The notes: generated from the sequence alone by a model not told the origin. A DNA stretch of 64,000 nt from Mycobacterium mantenii (GCF_010731775.1 NZ_AP022590.1:6076001-6140000); one strand, 5' to 3'; counted from the first letter of the stretch, positions 35,394-47,002 are shown. Program-made: numbers and translations.

Positions 35394-36881
35394 TCAAAAC
35401 CCGAAGTCGCCGCCGCCGGAATCGGACCCACCGCCGCCGAAATCCGAGCCGCCGCCGAAATCCGAGCCGCCGCCGAAATCGGAGCCGCTGGAGTCCCAAC
35501 CGCCGCCAAAGCCGACGTCGCCCCCGCCGGAGTATGAGGCGTCGCCGCCGGCGAATCCGACGTCAGCGCCACCCGAGTGCTCGCCGGCGAACCCCACATC
35601 GGCCGGCGGGCTGTCGTAACCGGTGCCCTGTCCGGCGTCGTAGCCGTAGCTGTTGGCATCTGCGAAGGCGGAATCGCGGCCGGCCTCGAAGCCGCGGTCG
35701 TAGCTGCCGCCCCAGTGGTCGTCCAGCAGCGCATCCATCAGCAGCACATCGGCCAGCGCCCACGTCCAGCCCGGACCCCAGAACGCGTACGGGTAATAGC
35801 CGGGGTAGAAGAACATTCCGTTGTGGTATCCGCCGTTGTAGTAGTACGGGTAGCCCGGCTGCGCAGTGGTGCTGTAGTTGTTGTTGTTGATCGTCACCGA
35901 CTCACCGGTGTCGGGGTTCGCGGTTCGCACCGCGGCCTGCTTGCGATCACCGGCCGGCACCGAAGTCACTGCGGCCACGTCGGGCGCGGGTTGCCGCGGG
36001 TTGAGCTTGCGGTTGGCCTTGGCGACCGTGGCGTCCACCACCCGCAGATGCGCCCGCGCCGCCCCGTAATCGCCCTTGTCATAAGCCTTTCGGGCGTCGT
36101 ACAGGGCGGCGTTGGCCTTCAGCGATTCGGCACTGACGTCGGCGCTGCTATCGGTCAGCACCGCGTTGTCGAGGTCGCCGACATTCGACGTGGCCGCGAT
36201 GAGCTCCTGCTTGATCTCCTCGCGCGCCTCGTTGGCCTTGCGGTGCTTACGATTTCGGCGCACGGCGAACCAGAGCAGGCCGGCCATGGCCAGCGCGATG
36301 CCGAAAATGACCAGCGCCACCTTCAGCCAGGCCCAGTCGTCGTGCTTTTCGTGCGCGACGGGAGATGTGGTCACCGGACCGCGGGAGGCCGCGGTGGCGT
36401 TCGCCAGCTTGCCGACGAAGGCGCTCGTCGCGGCGTAGGGGTCGTTGCGGTGATCTTTCGCCGACTGGTTCATGAATTGATCGACGTTGTCCGCGATGGC
36501 CTTGGGCACGTTGTAGGCGCGCACGTGGTAGCCGCGCGAGTCGATGACCAGGATGACCCCGCTGAATTCGGCGTTGCGGCCCAGCATGGCGTCGTGTACG
36601 GCGTCGGCTGTGGTCACGCCGCTCTGCGCGGGCGACACCGCCGCCACCCAGACCGGTGGTCCCGAACTCCACGTCCACGAGCTGGTGAGGATCTGCTGGT
36701 TCAGCTTGTCGGCGTTCTGCAGCGGCGGTCTGGCCCCCGGGTCGACCACCACATGCGTCTCGGCGTCGAACCTGTTCACCAGCTGGTCTGTGTAGGTGTC
36801 GGCCGAGGCGGACGGAACGAGCAGCATTGCCAGCGTCACGGCCAACGCAGCCAGCATGAACCTGCGGAAGCGTAAAGTCAC
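35394..36881 (-). CDS. Exported/membrane protein with TPM-like domain and Gly-rich tail
   Basis: The protein has 495 residues from a GTG behind GGCAGGAG. A signal peptide ends near ASADTYTDQ. Residues 30-150 resemble a TPM (YgcG/DUF4746-like) domain, a helix at about 185-207 anchors it, and an Ala/Lys-rich coiled-coil-like region follows. Next come a Tyr/Pro/Gly segment (YPYYYNGGYHNGMFFYPGYY) and a tail of FGGGSD repeats ending DFGF. Low-complexity Tyr/Gly tails often mediate wall contact or assembly. The function is unknown. Confidence 0.75.
   Translation of the reverse strand: MTLRFRRFMLAALAVTLAMLLVPSASADTYTDQLVNRFDAETHVVVDPGARPPLQNADKLNQQILTSSWTWSSGPPVWVAAVSPAQSGVTTADAVHDAMLGRNAEFSGVILVIDSRGYHVRAYNVPKAIADNVDQFMNQSAKDHRNDPYAATSAFVGKLANATAASRGPVTTSPVAHEKHDDWAWLKVALVIFGIALAMAGLLWFAVRRNRKHRKANEAREEIKQELIAATSNVGDLDNAVLTDSSADVSAESLKANAALYDARKAYDKGDYGAARAHLRVVDATVAKANRKLNPRQPAPDVAAVTSVPAGDRKQAAVRTANPDTGESVTINNNNYSTTAQPGYPYYYNGGYHNGMFFYPGYYPYAFWGPGWTWALADVLLMDALLDDHWGGSYDRGFEAGRDSAFADANSYGYDAGQGTGYDSPPADVGFAGEHSGGADVGFAGGDASYSGGGDVGFGGGWDSSGSDFGGGSDFGGGSDFGGGGSDSGGGDFGF
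35422..35496. repeat. Short in-frame tandem repeat coding FGGGSD
   Basis: The 18-base unit TCCGAGCCGCCGCCGAAA occurs twice perfectly (35443-35460, 35461-35478), with degenerate copies on both sides. It encodes the Gly/Ser/Asp/Phe tail of the 495-residue protein. The unit length is a multiple of three, so copy-number change would keep the frame. Confidence 0.75.
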
Positions 36882-36996
36882 ATCTCTCCTGCCACGAGTC
36901 GTCGTATCGATCCTTGCGGCGGACCGCTAAAACGTCCAATTGCGACGAGATCGCGTGAGGGGCCCACCCTAACCCGTTTCGGGCGGATCCGCCGCG

Positions 36997-37040
36997 GGGC
37001 AGGTGGCGTTGGTCGACGGCGGTGGCGCCGGCACCTGCCC
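36997..37040. terminator. Candidate terminator of glgP
   Basis: GGGCAGGTG (36997-37005) pairs perfectly with CACCTGCCC (37032-37040) across a 26-base loop, about 160 bases past the glgP stop in its direction of transcription. A separate perfect 12-bp palindrome, GGCGGATCCGCC, lies at 36982-36993. The rest of the 36882-37196 spacer holds nothing I recognise. Confidence 0.4.
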
Positions 37041-37196
37041 TGGTACCGCTAGGTCTGGGTTTGCCCGGTATACCCGCGGGGGAGCACCGAGAAGTCGACG
37101 CACGCCGCGGCTAAGACGTCGCCCAGATATGGGTTGACCGGCGCGGCCAGGGTGAGCATCGCCCCCGCCGATGGGTCGCGATAATCAGCCGATTTC

Positions 37197-39719
<2,523 letters not shown>

Positions 39720-39881
39720 GGTGGGTCCTACTCCCTGGAGGTTGCCGCAATCAACCGGTCCGCCCGAGGGCGAACAGACCGTCAGTCTGGCAGCGATGTT
39801 TGCACACCAGGCGCGCAGTTGAAGGCGGTTACGTAAACACCGGCTCACGGGCCGGCGACGAAACGGCGCTGATGGTGGCGG

Positions 39882-40205
39882 TCAGTGCGCGCCGGACAGG
39901 TTCAGCGTGACCACACCGGCGATGATCAGCCCCACCCCGACAATCTTCGTGACGGAGATCGTCGAGCCGAGGAACAACACGGCGATCAGCACGATGAGGG
40001 CGGTGCCGATCGCCGACCACAACGCGTAGGCGACGTCTGTCTGCATGCCGCGCGAAATCGATAGCGCCAGGAGCGCGAACGAGACGGCATAGCCGGTCAG
40101 GCAGATGACGGTCGGCCACAGCCGGGTGAAGCCCTCCGTGCTTTTGAGCAGGCTGGTCGCTATCACCTCTGCAAAGATCGCGCAGAAGAGGAACAGATAG
40201 GTCAA
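39882..40205 (-). CDS. mmr: Small multidrug resistance efflux pump Mmr
   Basis: A TTG start at 40205, four bases after AAGGAGG, gives 107 residues, the length of M. tuberculosis Mmr (Rv3065); a longer ATG frame from 40232 would place the ribosome binding site inside the gene. Four helices are present, with CAIFAEVIATSLLK carrying the essential membrane glutamate (E13), TDVAYALWSAIGT and GLIIAGVVTLNL. It exports cationic dyes and drugs by proton antiport as a dual-topology dimer. Confidence 0.9.
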   Translation of the reverse strand: MTYLFLFCAIFAEVIATSLLKSTEGFTRLWPTVICLTGYAVSFALLALSISRGMQTDVAYALWSAIGTALIVLIAVLFLGSTISVTKIVGVGLIIAGVVTLNLSGAH

Positions 40206-40226
40206 GACGCCTCCTTGCGTGCGGTC

Positions 40227-40253
40227 GTACATGTATGTGTGTACAGGACATGT
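40227..40253. promoter_or_regulatory. Operator candidate in the mmr/hydrolase divergent spacer
   Basis: GTACA and TGTAC (40227-40244) frame an 8-base spacer, and the hexamer ACATGT occurs at 40229-40234 and again at 40248-40253. The elements lie between the mmr start (40205) and the hydrolase start (40273). In M. tuberculosis a TetR protein (Rv3066) next to mmr controls it; that regulator gene is not adjacent here. Confidence 0.45.
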
Positions 40254-40272
40254 CGTGGAAGGATTGCGCCGT

Positions 40273-41196
40273 ATGACGTTTCCCGCGCGGCCATTGACGT
40301 TCGACGTCGGCGACGTGATCGGGGGGCAGGCGGCGCTGGCGGCGACCTACTATCCCGCGCGCACCGGCGCGCAGCCGCTGGGGCTGTTGGTCTGTCTGCC
40401 GGGTGGCACCTACAGCCGGGATTATTGGGACCTGCGCATCCCCGGCCATGAGGGATACAGCTTCGCCGATTTCGCCACCAGGAACGGCTACTCCGTGGTG
40501 ACTATCGACCCGCTGGGTATCGGCGAAAGTTCGCAACCCGCATGTGATTTCGGGTTCGACGATATCGCCGCCACGCTCGCACACGCCGTCTCCGCCTTGC
40601 CCGGCGCCACCGGAATCAACGCGCCCCCGGTAGCGGTGGCGCATTCGCTGGGCGGGTATCTGGCGATCACCCAACAAGCGCTGTTCTCCAGCTTCGCCGC
40701 ACTGGCCCTGCTCGGGTGCACCAACCAACACGTCGCGCCGCTGAACCTGGACCCGGCATTCATCGCCCGGGCGGCGACCGCGCGGGGACGGGCCGAGCTC
40801 GCCGGCGAGATCCTTTCCGCCCTGCCGCAGCCCTACTTCGAGGGGCCGCGCGAGTACTTGCAAAGCTGGTTTCACCTTGCCGACGTCCCCGCAGACGTCG
40901 TGGCGGCGGACTGCGTCGTCGCGAAATCGATGGTGCCGCGCGTGTTCGGCACCGCCATGATCCCCGGTGTCGTCGTTGAGCACGCCGCGCTGGTCGACGT
41001 CCCCGTGTTGGTCGGCTATGGCGTGGTCGACGTCTCACCGGACCCGCGGGCCGAGGCCGGCCTCTACCGCAACAGCCCGGACATCACCACCCTCGTCCTG
41101 GCCGACAGCGCGCACTGCCACAACATGGCGTCGAGTCGGTATCGGCTTTGGCGCCGTCTGCTCGACTGGGCCGCGGCCGTAACCTGTCGATCGTGA
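40273..41196 (+). CDS. Alpha/beta hydrolase
   Basis: The protein has 307 residues from the ATG behind GGAAGGA. The nucleophile elbow is AHSLGG; LVCLPGGTYSRDYWD supplies the oxyanion region, and the terminal SAHCHNM holds the catalytic histidine. TIDPLGIGESS is the strand before the nucleophile helix. It probably hydrolyses an ester or lactone; no closer substrate assignment is possible. Its stop overlaps the DoxX start (GTGA). Confidence 0.88.
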   Translation: MTFPARPLTFDVGDVIGGQAALAATYYPARTGAQPLGLLVCLPGGTYSRDYWDLRIPGHEGYSFADFATRNGYSVVTIDPLGIGESSQPACDFGFDDIAATLAHAVSALPGATGINAPPVAVAHSLGGYLAITQQALFSSFAALALLGCTNQHVAPLNLDPAFIARAATARGRAELAGEILSALPQPYFEGPREYLQSWFHLADVPADVVAADCVVAKSMVPRVFGTAMIPGVVVEHAALVDVPVLVGYGVVDVSPDPRAEAGLYRNSPDITTLVLADSAHCHNMASSRYRLWRRLLDWAAAVTCRS

Positions 41197-41633
41197 CAAC
41201 CGAGACCGACGGGCGACTGGGGCGTTATGCGCCGGCCGCGCTGAGCGTGTTCCGGATCGTCTACGGATTGCTGTTCGCCGCCTACGGCTCGCGCAGCCTG
41301 TTCGATTGGCCCATCCCTTCGCCGGTTCGGGTGGACTTCGGATCCTGGCCCGGCTGGTATGCGGGGTTGATCGAAATCCTCGCGGGCCTGCTGATCGCCG
41401 CCGGGCTGTTCACCCGCGCCGTCGCGTTCCTGGCCTCGGGGGAGATGGCGGTCGCCTATTTCTGGATCCATCAACCCAAGGCGCTCTGGCCCGTCGCCGA
41501 TCCACCGGCGGGCAACGGCGGGGCGTTGGCGATCCTCTTCTGCTTCGCGTTCTTCCTGCTGATCTTCACGGGCGGCGGCAACTACTCGATCGATGCGCTG
41601 CGCGGGAGGGCACTTCCCCTCGATCGGCGATAA
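41193..41633 (+). CDS. DoxX-family membrane protein
   Basis: The protein has 146 residues from a GTG overlapping the hydrolase stop. Four helices are seen, with SVFRIVYGLLFAAYGSRSLF, WPGWYAGLIEILAGLLIAAGLF and GEMAVAYFWIHQPKALWP as DoxX-fold marks. Actinobacterial DoxX proteins take part in membrane thiol/redox complexes and stress resistance, but many are uncharacterised. It is coupled to the upstream hydrolase. Confidence 0.88.
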   Translation: MTTETDGRLGRYAPAALSVFRIVYGLLFAAYGSRSLFDWPIPSPVRVDFGSWPGWYAGLIEILAGLLIAAGLFTRAVAFLASGEMAVAYFWIHQPKALWPVADPPAGNGGALAILFCFAFFLLIFTGGGNYSIDALRGRALPLDRR

Positions 41634-41678
41634 TGGCATTCTCTGATGCGGAGAAGCCGTTTCCGGAGGAGGTCGAGG

Positions 41679-42476
41679 ATGGGCGCACAACGCTGCGACG
41701 GGATGGTGGCTCTGGTCACCGGAAGCAGCCGGGGCCTGGGTAGGGCAATCGCCGCCCGGCTGGCTTCGGAGGGCGCGACGGTGGCGCTGACCGCCCGCAC
41801 GATGGACCCCGACCCGAAGTACCAGGGGTCGCTGAGCCAGACCCGCGACGAGATTGTCGCCGCGGGCGGGAAAGCCATTGCGGTGCAGGCGGATCTATCG
41901 CAATCCGAGGAAAGGGAGAGGCTTTTCGCCGAAGTGGCCGGTGCCGTCGGCGCGCCCGACATCCTGGTCAACAACGCGGCGGTGACGTTCCTGCGGCCCC
42001 TCGACGGGTTTCCCGAGCGGCGGGCCCGGCTGATGATGGAGATGCACGTGCTGGGGCCCCTGCATCTGTGTCAGCTGGCGTTACCCGCGATGCGTGAGCG
42101 CGGACGGGGCTGGATCTTGAACCTGACCTCGGTGGGCGGCGACCTGCCGCCCGGGCCGCCGTTCTCGGAGTTCGACCGGACCGCGGGCTTCGGCATCTAC
42201 GGCACGGCCAAGGCCGCACTCAACCGATTGACGAAAAGCCTTGCAGCCGAACTGCACGACGACGGAATCGCGGTCAACGCCGCCGCCCCGTCCAATCCCG
42301 TGGCCACCCCGGGCGCCGGAACCCTCGATCTGGCCAAGACCGACACCGAGGACATCGCGCTGATCACCGAGACGGCCTTCCGGTTGTGCACGGGTGACCC
42401 GAAGACCCTGACCGGGCGCATCGCCCACACCCAGCCTTTCCTCGCCGAGGTCGGCTGGACCGCGCCGGCGGGCTGA
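41679..42476 (+). CDS. Short-chain dehydrogenase/reductase
   Basis: The protein has 265 residues from an ATG behind GGAGGAGG. ALVTGSSRGLGRAIA binds the cofactor, DILVNNAAVTF is the NNAG-type motif, LNLTSVGG the serine and YGTAKAALNRL the Tyr/Lys pair. A basic residue after the second strand (LTARTMD) suggests NADP preference. Its stop is immediately followed by the phosphotransferase ATG, and the two probably act on one substrate. Confidence 0.88.
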   Translation: MGAQRCDGMVALVTGSSRGLGRAIAARLASEGATVALTARTMDPDPKYQGSLSQTRDEIVAAGGKAIAVQADLSQSEERERLFAEVAGAVGAPDILVNNAAVTFLRPLDGFPERRARLMMEMHVLGPLHLCQLALPAMRERGRGWILNLTSVGGDLPPGPPFSEFDRTAGFGIYGTAKAALNRLTKSLAAELHDDGIAVNAAAPSNPVATPGAGTLDLAKTDTEDIALITETAFRLCTGDPKTLTGRIAHTQPFLAEVGWTAPAG

Positions 42477-43436
42477 ATGGCCGAGCTCGATCTGGGCGAC
42501 CTGCGGCGGCGGCTCAGCGGCGCGGGTGTCGCCGACGTCGCTCCGCTGTCCGGCGGAGCCTCCGGTCTCACCTTCGCGGGCACCGCGGCCGGCCGGCGTG
42601 TGGTGATCAAGGCCGCTCCGCCGGGTGTCGAGCCGGTCGCGCATCGCGACGTGCTGCGTCAGGCCCGCATCATCAAAGCGCTTGCCGGGAGCGGTGTTCC
42701 GGTGCCCGCGGTGCTGTGGGAGGACGTGGGAGATCCGCCCGGCACGCCACCGCTGTACGTGATGGCGCATGTCGAAGGCGATTGTGTGGAGCCGTTATTC
42801 GACGATTGCCCGCCGACCGGCGGCCTGTCCGATCGGTACCGGAATGCATGCCGCGCCATGGCCGCGCTGCACAGACTCGCGCCAACGGACCTCGGGCTGG
42901 GCGATGAACCGGCGGTCGATCCGGTCGCTGAGGTCCACCGGTGGTCCGACACGCTGCGGACCGTCGATCCGGCGTTGGCGCCCGACTGGCCGAAAGTGCG
43001 CTACGCACTGCTGGATTGCGCACCGCGCGCGATGACACCCCGGGTGGTGCACGGAGACTTCCGGTTGGGCAACCTGCTCGTGACCGGGTCGCGCGTGAAC
43101 GCGGTCATCGACTGGGAGATCTGGTCGATAGGCGATCCCCGCATCGACGCGGGCTGGTTCCTGATCAACTGCGACCCGGACACCTACCGGCGGGTGGCCG
43201 CACCCGACGGCACGGTGCCGCCGAGCGCCGAGCTCGCCGAACTGTATGAATCTGAGTTGGGTTGCGCGGTCAGCGACTTGGCCTGGTTCAGGGCGCTGGC
43301 GTGCTTCAAGTCGGCGGCCACCTGGTCCCTGATCGTCAAGCACAATCGGCGACGAGCTTCACCCCGAGCCGAATTGGAAGCCATGGCGGCAATGCTTCCG
43401 GGATTGTTGGACCGGGCGCGATCAATACTGGATTGA
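42477..43436 (+). CDS. APH-family phosphotransferase (ACAD10/11 kinase-like)
   Basis: The 319-residue protein starts directly after the SDR stop. Kinase-like motifs: PLSGGASGLTF (P-loop-like), RVVIKAAPP (nucleotide lysine), VVHGDFRLGNLLV (catalytic HGDFRxGN) and AVIDWEIWSIGDPRIDAGWF (metal DWE). Stand-alone mycobacterial homologues of the ACAD10/11 kinase domain phosphorylate 4-hydroxyacyl-CoAs before beta-oxidation. The beta-oxidation operon 1 kb away makes that role attractive, but it is an inference. Confidence 0.88.
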   Translation: MAELDLGDLRRRLSGAGVADVAPLSGGASGLTFAGTAAGRRVVIKAAPPGVEPVAHRDVLRQARIIKALAGSGVPVPAVLWEDVGDPPGTPPLYVMAHVEGDCVEPLFDDCPPTGGLSDRYRNACRAMAALHRLAPTDLGLGDEPAVDPVAEVHRWSDTLRTVDPALAPDWPKVRYALLDCAPRAMTPRVVHGDFRLGNLLVTGSRVNAVIDWEIWSIGDPRIDAGWFLINCDPDTYRRVAAPDGTVPPSAELAELYESELGCAVSDLAWFRALACFKSAATWSLIVKHNRRRASPRAELEAMAAMLPGLLDRARSILD

Positions 43437-43448
43437 TCGTGCGGGCGA

Positions 43449-43694
43449 TCAGCCGCAGTTGGCGTGGAGGTTCTCGCAATACATTCCGACGCCACCCCAG
43501 TCGCCCGAGCCGAGCGAATCTTCGAACGGGTTCGTCATCGTGGTCGGATACTGAATTTGCCATTGGTCGGTGGACGGCAAGTCGGGTGGCTGGCCGGGAT
43601 CTGGAGAGGCGAGCGCCGTGCCGGTGCCGCCCGTCAAAGCCGCCAAGGCCATCGAACCAGCAAGCAGTAGACCGGCGCACCTGCGTAGCATCAT
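43449..43694 (-). CDS. Small secreted protein
   Basis: The protein has 81 residues from the first of two ATGs behind AAAGGA. A clear signal peptide (basic RRC, LLLAGSMALAALTGG, then ALAS) would release a mature chain of about 50 residues, proline- and acid-rich at first and ending YCENLHANCG with two cysteines that could pair. No family was recognised. It is divergent from the MspA-like porin across an AT-rich spacer of 129 bases. Confidence 0.7.
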   Translation of the reverse strand: MMLRRCAGLLLAGSMALAALTGGTGTALASPDPGQPPDLPSTDQWQIQYPTTMTNPFEDSLGSGDWGGVGMYCENLHANCG

Positions 43695-43823
43695 CGCGGT
43701 CCTTTCCGCCGTCTGCCCGAACTGCGGGTCAATTCTACCTTTGGTGTCTACATCGCATAAGAGTCACAAAGACACAACATTTTTGATCGGTCGCCCAGCA
43801 AATTTCGCTACTCGAACCGGCGG

Positions 43824-44546
43824 GTGCGTACGTTGTCGTGCGTGAGGCCGATTGCCGTGGTCATTCGTCGCGCCGTGCTGGTTGCCATGTGCCTCGTCAT
43901 GTCACTGCCCACCGCGCCTTCGACCAGTGCGGATCCCGAAGTCGAGCCCGCCGGAGCAGCCGCGGCGCCGCCGGCCGGGGGTGCGGTCCCCTCGAATCCC
44001 CCCGCCATCCTGAACACTCCGGACGGCTGGACCCTGGGGTTGGGCGCGAAGGATGAGATGCAGGTTCCGGTGCCACCATTGACCACGTCCATCGCGTCGC
44101 GCGAATACATGGCCAGCGGCATATTCGTGGGCTCGCTGAAAGGACCCGAAGAGCCCCACGGCGTCCTAGAGGTGGGCTACCAAATCGGCTGCGGGATCGA
44201 CATGAGCACCTCCAACGGCGTCATCATGGAGGGTGGTGCCGGCATCATCCCGGGCGTCAGCCCGACGTTCGACACCACCGGTACGTTGCCGCCGCTACTG
44301 CCGTATGTTTCCACCCCGATCAACGGCGTGATGAGCGTCGGACTCAAGCCCGGCCTCGTCATCGTGGTCCCGGTGATCAAGAAACAATTCAAGGGCGCGA
44401 ATCCCTGGGTCATGATCAGCAACTTCCACGTCAAGATCGACGGGTGCGTGGGCCAGTCGTTCATCCGCTCCTATGCGGTGCTGACTCGAATGACCGACCT
44501 GTCCGACGTGGTGCTGTCGTACGTCGGCGTCACGAAATCGGTCTAG
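43824..44546 (+). CDS. MspA-family porin
   Basis: The protein has 240 residues from a GTG; a second GTG at 43842 is possible. A signal peptide ends near STSADPEVEP, and an Ala/Pro-rich linker precedes the domain. TPDGWTLGLGAKDEMQVPVP, REYMASGIFVGSL, EVGYQIGCGIDMSTSNGV and SYAVLTRMTDLSDVVLSYVG are the MspA rim and barrel segments. MspA octamers are the main hydrophilic channels of the mycobacterial outer membrane. Two cysteines in the mature part are unusual relative to classic MspA. Its stop shares CTAG with the convergent neighbour. Confidence 0.9.
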   Translation: MRTLSCVRPIAVVIRRAVLVAMCLVMSLPTAPSTSADPEVEPAGAAAAPPAGGAVPSNPPAILNTPDGWTLGLGAKDEMQVPVPPLTTSIASREYMASGIFVGSLKGPEEPHGVLEVGYQIGCGIDMSTSNGVIMEGGAGIIPGVSPTFDTTGTLPPLLPYVSTPINGVMSVGLKPGLVIVVPVIKKQFKGANPWVMISNFHVKIDGCVGQSFIRSYAVLTRMTDLSDVVLSYVGVTKSV

Positions 44547-45838
44547 CCGCGGGGGATGCCGGCCAGCTTGTCGGCGAACTTCGCCTCCGCGGCCGCGCGC
44601 AACCGCAGCAGATGCTCGGAGGGAAACAGATCGGGCGCGGGTTCACGGTCCTTCAGCAGCAGCCGGGCCAGCGTGACCTTGTGCACCTCGGTCGGGCCGT
44701 CGGCCAGTCCGAGCACGAACGACTCCACCAGATACTGCACGAACGGCATCTCATGCGTGGTGCCCAACGACCCGTGCACCTGCAGCGCCCGCGAGGACAC
44801 ATCATGCAGCACCTTCTGCATCATCGCCTTCACCGCCGAGATGTCGGTCCGCACCGCCTTGTAATCGTTGAATTGGTCAATCTTCCAAGCCGTTTGCAGC
44901 GTCAGCAGCCGAAATGCCTCGATCTCCATCCACGAGTCGGCGACCATCTCCTGCACGAGTTGCTTTTTGGCCAACACCTCGCCCTGGGTGTAGCGCGACG
45001 CCGCCCGCTCGCAGATCATGTCGAAGATCCGGCGGACCAGGCCCACGGTGCGCATCGCGTGGTGAATCCGCCCGCCGCCCAGGCGGGTCTGCGCGACGAC
45101 GAAGGCCGCACCCCTCGGGCCCAACATGTGATCGGCGGGCACGCGGACGTTTTCGTATCGGACATAACCCTCACGCCCACCGCCGACCGGCTGGTAACCC
45201 AGCCCGACATCGCGCAGCACGTTGATACCGCGGGTGTCGCCGGGAACCACGAACATCGAGTAGCGCTCGTACGGCGGCGCCTCGGGATCGGTCATCGCCA
45301 TCACGATGATGAACGACGCCATCGAGGCGAACGACGAAAACCACTTCTCCCCGTTGATGATCCAGTGATCACCGTCCTGCACCGCGGTGGTGCGGAATAC
45401 CTTCGGGTCGGCCCCGCCCTGCGGCTCGGTCATCGAGAAGCACGAGATGATGCGGTTGTCCAGCAGCGGCTCCAGGTAGCGCTCCTTTAGCTCGGGTGTG
45501 CCGTAGTGGGCCAGGATTTCGCTGTTGCCCGAATCGGGGGCCTGTGAGCCGAAGACGATCGGCGCGCACTCCGAGCGGCCCAGGATCTCGTTGAGCAGCG
45601 CCAACTTCACCTGCCCGTAGCCCGGACCACCCAGCTGCGGGCCCAGGTGGGTGGCCCACAGGCCGCGCTTTTTCACGATCTCCTGCAGCGGCGGGATCAG
45701 CGCCTGACGCACCGGGTCATTGAGGTCGTGGGATTCCTTGACAATCAGGTCGATCGGCTCGCACTCTTCGCGCACGAAGCCTTCGACCCATTGCAGTTGT
45801 TCTGCCCACTCCGGGTCGGTGGAGAAGTCCCACGACAT
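44543..45838 (-). CDS. Acyl-CoA dehydrogenase (ACAD11-like)
   Basis: The protein has 431 residues from an ATG behind AGAGGA. Flavin and substrate segments: CFSMTEPQGGADPKVFRT, HWIINGEKWFSS, GYVRYENVRVPADHMLG, and HGSLGTTHEMPFVQYL near the C-terminus. It is longer than short-chain enzymes and resembles ACAD10/11-type dehydrogenases that act on long, branched or hydroxylated chains. It is the last gene of the thiolase-hydratase-CoA transferase-dehydrogenase run. Confidence 0.93.
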   Translation of the reverse strand: MSWDFSTDPEWAEQLQWVEGFVREECEPIDLIVKESHDLNDPVRQALIPPLQEIVKKRGLWATHLGPQLGGPGYGQVKLALLNEILGRSECAPIVFGSQAPDSGNSEILAHYGTPELKERYLEPLLDNRIISCFSMTEPQGGADPKVFRTTAVQDGDHWIINGEKWFSSFASMASFIIVMAMTDPEAPPYERYSMFVVPGDTRGINVLRDVGLGYQPVGGGREGYVRYENVRVPADHMLGPRGAAFVVAQTRLGGGRIHHAMRTVGLVRRIFDMICERAASRYTQGEVLAKKQLVQEMVADSWMEIEAFRLLTLQTAWKIDQFNDYKAVRTDISAVKAMMQKVLHDVSSRALQVHGSLGTTHEMPFVQYLVESFVLGLADGPTEVHKVTLARLLLKDREPAPDLFPSEHLLRLRAAAEAKFADKLAGIPRG

Positions 45839-45859
45839 ATGTCGTCCTCTCTGGGTCGG

Positions 45860-47002
45860 TCAATTGGCGCTGCTTTGGGCCACCACGCCGGCGTGCTCGA
45901 GCGCGGTGATGGCGTCGGCGTCCAGGCCGAGCTCGCGCAGCACCGCGCGGGTGTGATCGCCGGGAAGCGATGGCGGTGCGGGCGTGACCGGACGGGTTCG
46001 GGAGAAGCGGGGCGCCGGTGCGGGCTGCGTAACGCCGTCGAGCTCGACGAAGGTCTGCCGCGCGACGTTGTGCGGATGTCGCGGCGCCTCGGTCAGCGAA
46101 AGCACCGGTGTCGCACAACATCCCGGCGTGTCGAGGAGGCGCTCCCACTCGGCGCGCGGCTTCTCGGCGAAGCGCGCAGCCAGCGCGGCCCGGTGGCCGG
46201 CCCACGCGTCCGGGTCGTCCTCGTCGTGGGGTACATCCACGTCGAGCCGGTCGCACAGTTCGGCGTAGAACTTTGGCTCCATCGCGCCGACGGCGATGTG
46301 GCCCCCGTCGGCCGTGGCGTAGGCGCCGTAGAAGTGCGCGGCACCATCGAGCAGATTGTCCTGACGCCGGTCGCGCCACGTGCCGGCGCGCAGCATGCCG
46401 AAATACGGAGCCAGCAGGGCGGCAACGCCGTCGACCATCGCCACATCGAGGACCTGACCCGCGCCCGAGGCGCGGGCCTCGAGGATCGCGCTGAGCAGCC
46501 CCACCGCCAACAGCATTGCGCCGCCACCGTAGTCGCCGACGAGATTCAGCGGCGGTACCGGCGTTTCCGCGGTGCCGATGGCGTGCAGAGCGCCCGTCAG
46601 CGCGAGGTAATTAATGTCATGACCGGCGTGACCGGCCAGGGGGCCGTCCTGCCCGTAGCCGGTCATGCGGGCATAGACCAGGCGAGGATTGAGTTCCCGC
46701 AACACCTCCGGGCCGACGCCCAGGCGCTCGGCCACTCCGGGCCGGTACACGTCGACGAAGGCATCGGCGTCGGCGGCCAGCCGACGAACGAGCTCCCGGC
46801 CGCGCGGGTCCTTCACATCGGCGGCCAGTGAACGCTGGCTGCGCCGTACCGTGTAGTCCACCGGCAGAGGAGCGTCGACACCCGCCAGCGCATCGATGCG
46901 GATGACTTCGGCGCCCAAGTCTCCCAACAGCATTCCGCACAGCGGTGCGGGTCCCAACCCGCCCATCATGATGATGCGCACGCCGTGCAGGGGACCGGTC
47001 AT
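45860..47002 (-). CDS. CaiB/BaiF CoA transferase (alpha-methylacyl-CoA racemase-like)
   Basis: The protein has 380 residues from the ATG at 47002 (ATGA overlap with the hydratase stop). The catalytic histidine is in GHDINYLALTGAL (H128) and the aspartate in NLVGDYGGGAML (D157), as in Mcr of M. tuberculosis; MEPKFYAELCDRL supplies the C-terminal glutamate. It racemises 2-methylacyl-CoA or moves CoA between acids. Within this operon, epimerising a methyl-branched acyl-CoA before dehydrogenation is the simplest reading. Confidence 0.92.
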   Translation of the reverse strand: MTGPLHGVRIIMMGGLGPAPLCGMLLGDLGAEVIRIDALAGVDAPLPVDYTVRRSQRSLAADVKDPRGRELVRRLAADADAFVDVYRPGVAERLGVGPEVLRELNPRLVYARMTGYGQDGPLAGHAGHDINYLALTGALHAIGTAETPVPPLNLVGDYGGGAMLLAVGLLSAILEARASGAGQVLDVAMVDGVAALLAPYFGMLRAGTWRDRRQDNLLDGAAHFYGAYATADGGHIAVGAMEPKFYAELCDRLDVDVPHDEDDPDAWAGHRAALAARFAEKPRAEWERLLDTPGCCATPVLSLTEAPRHPHNVARQTFVELDGVTQPAPAPRFSRTRPVTPAPPSLPGDHTRAVLRELGLDADAITALEHAGVVAQSSAN

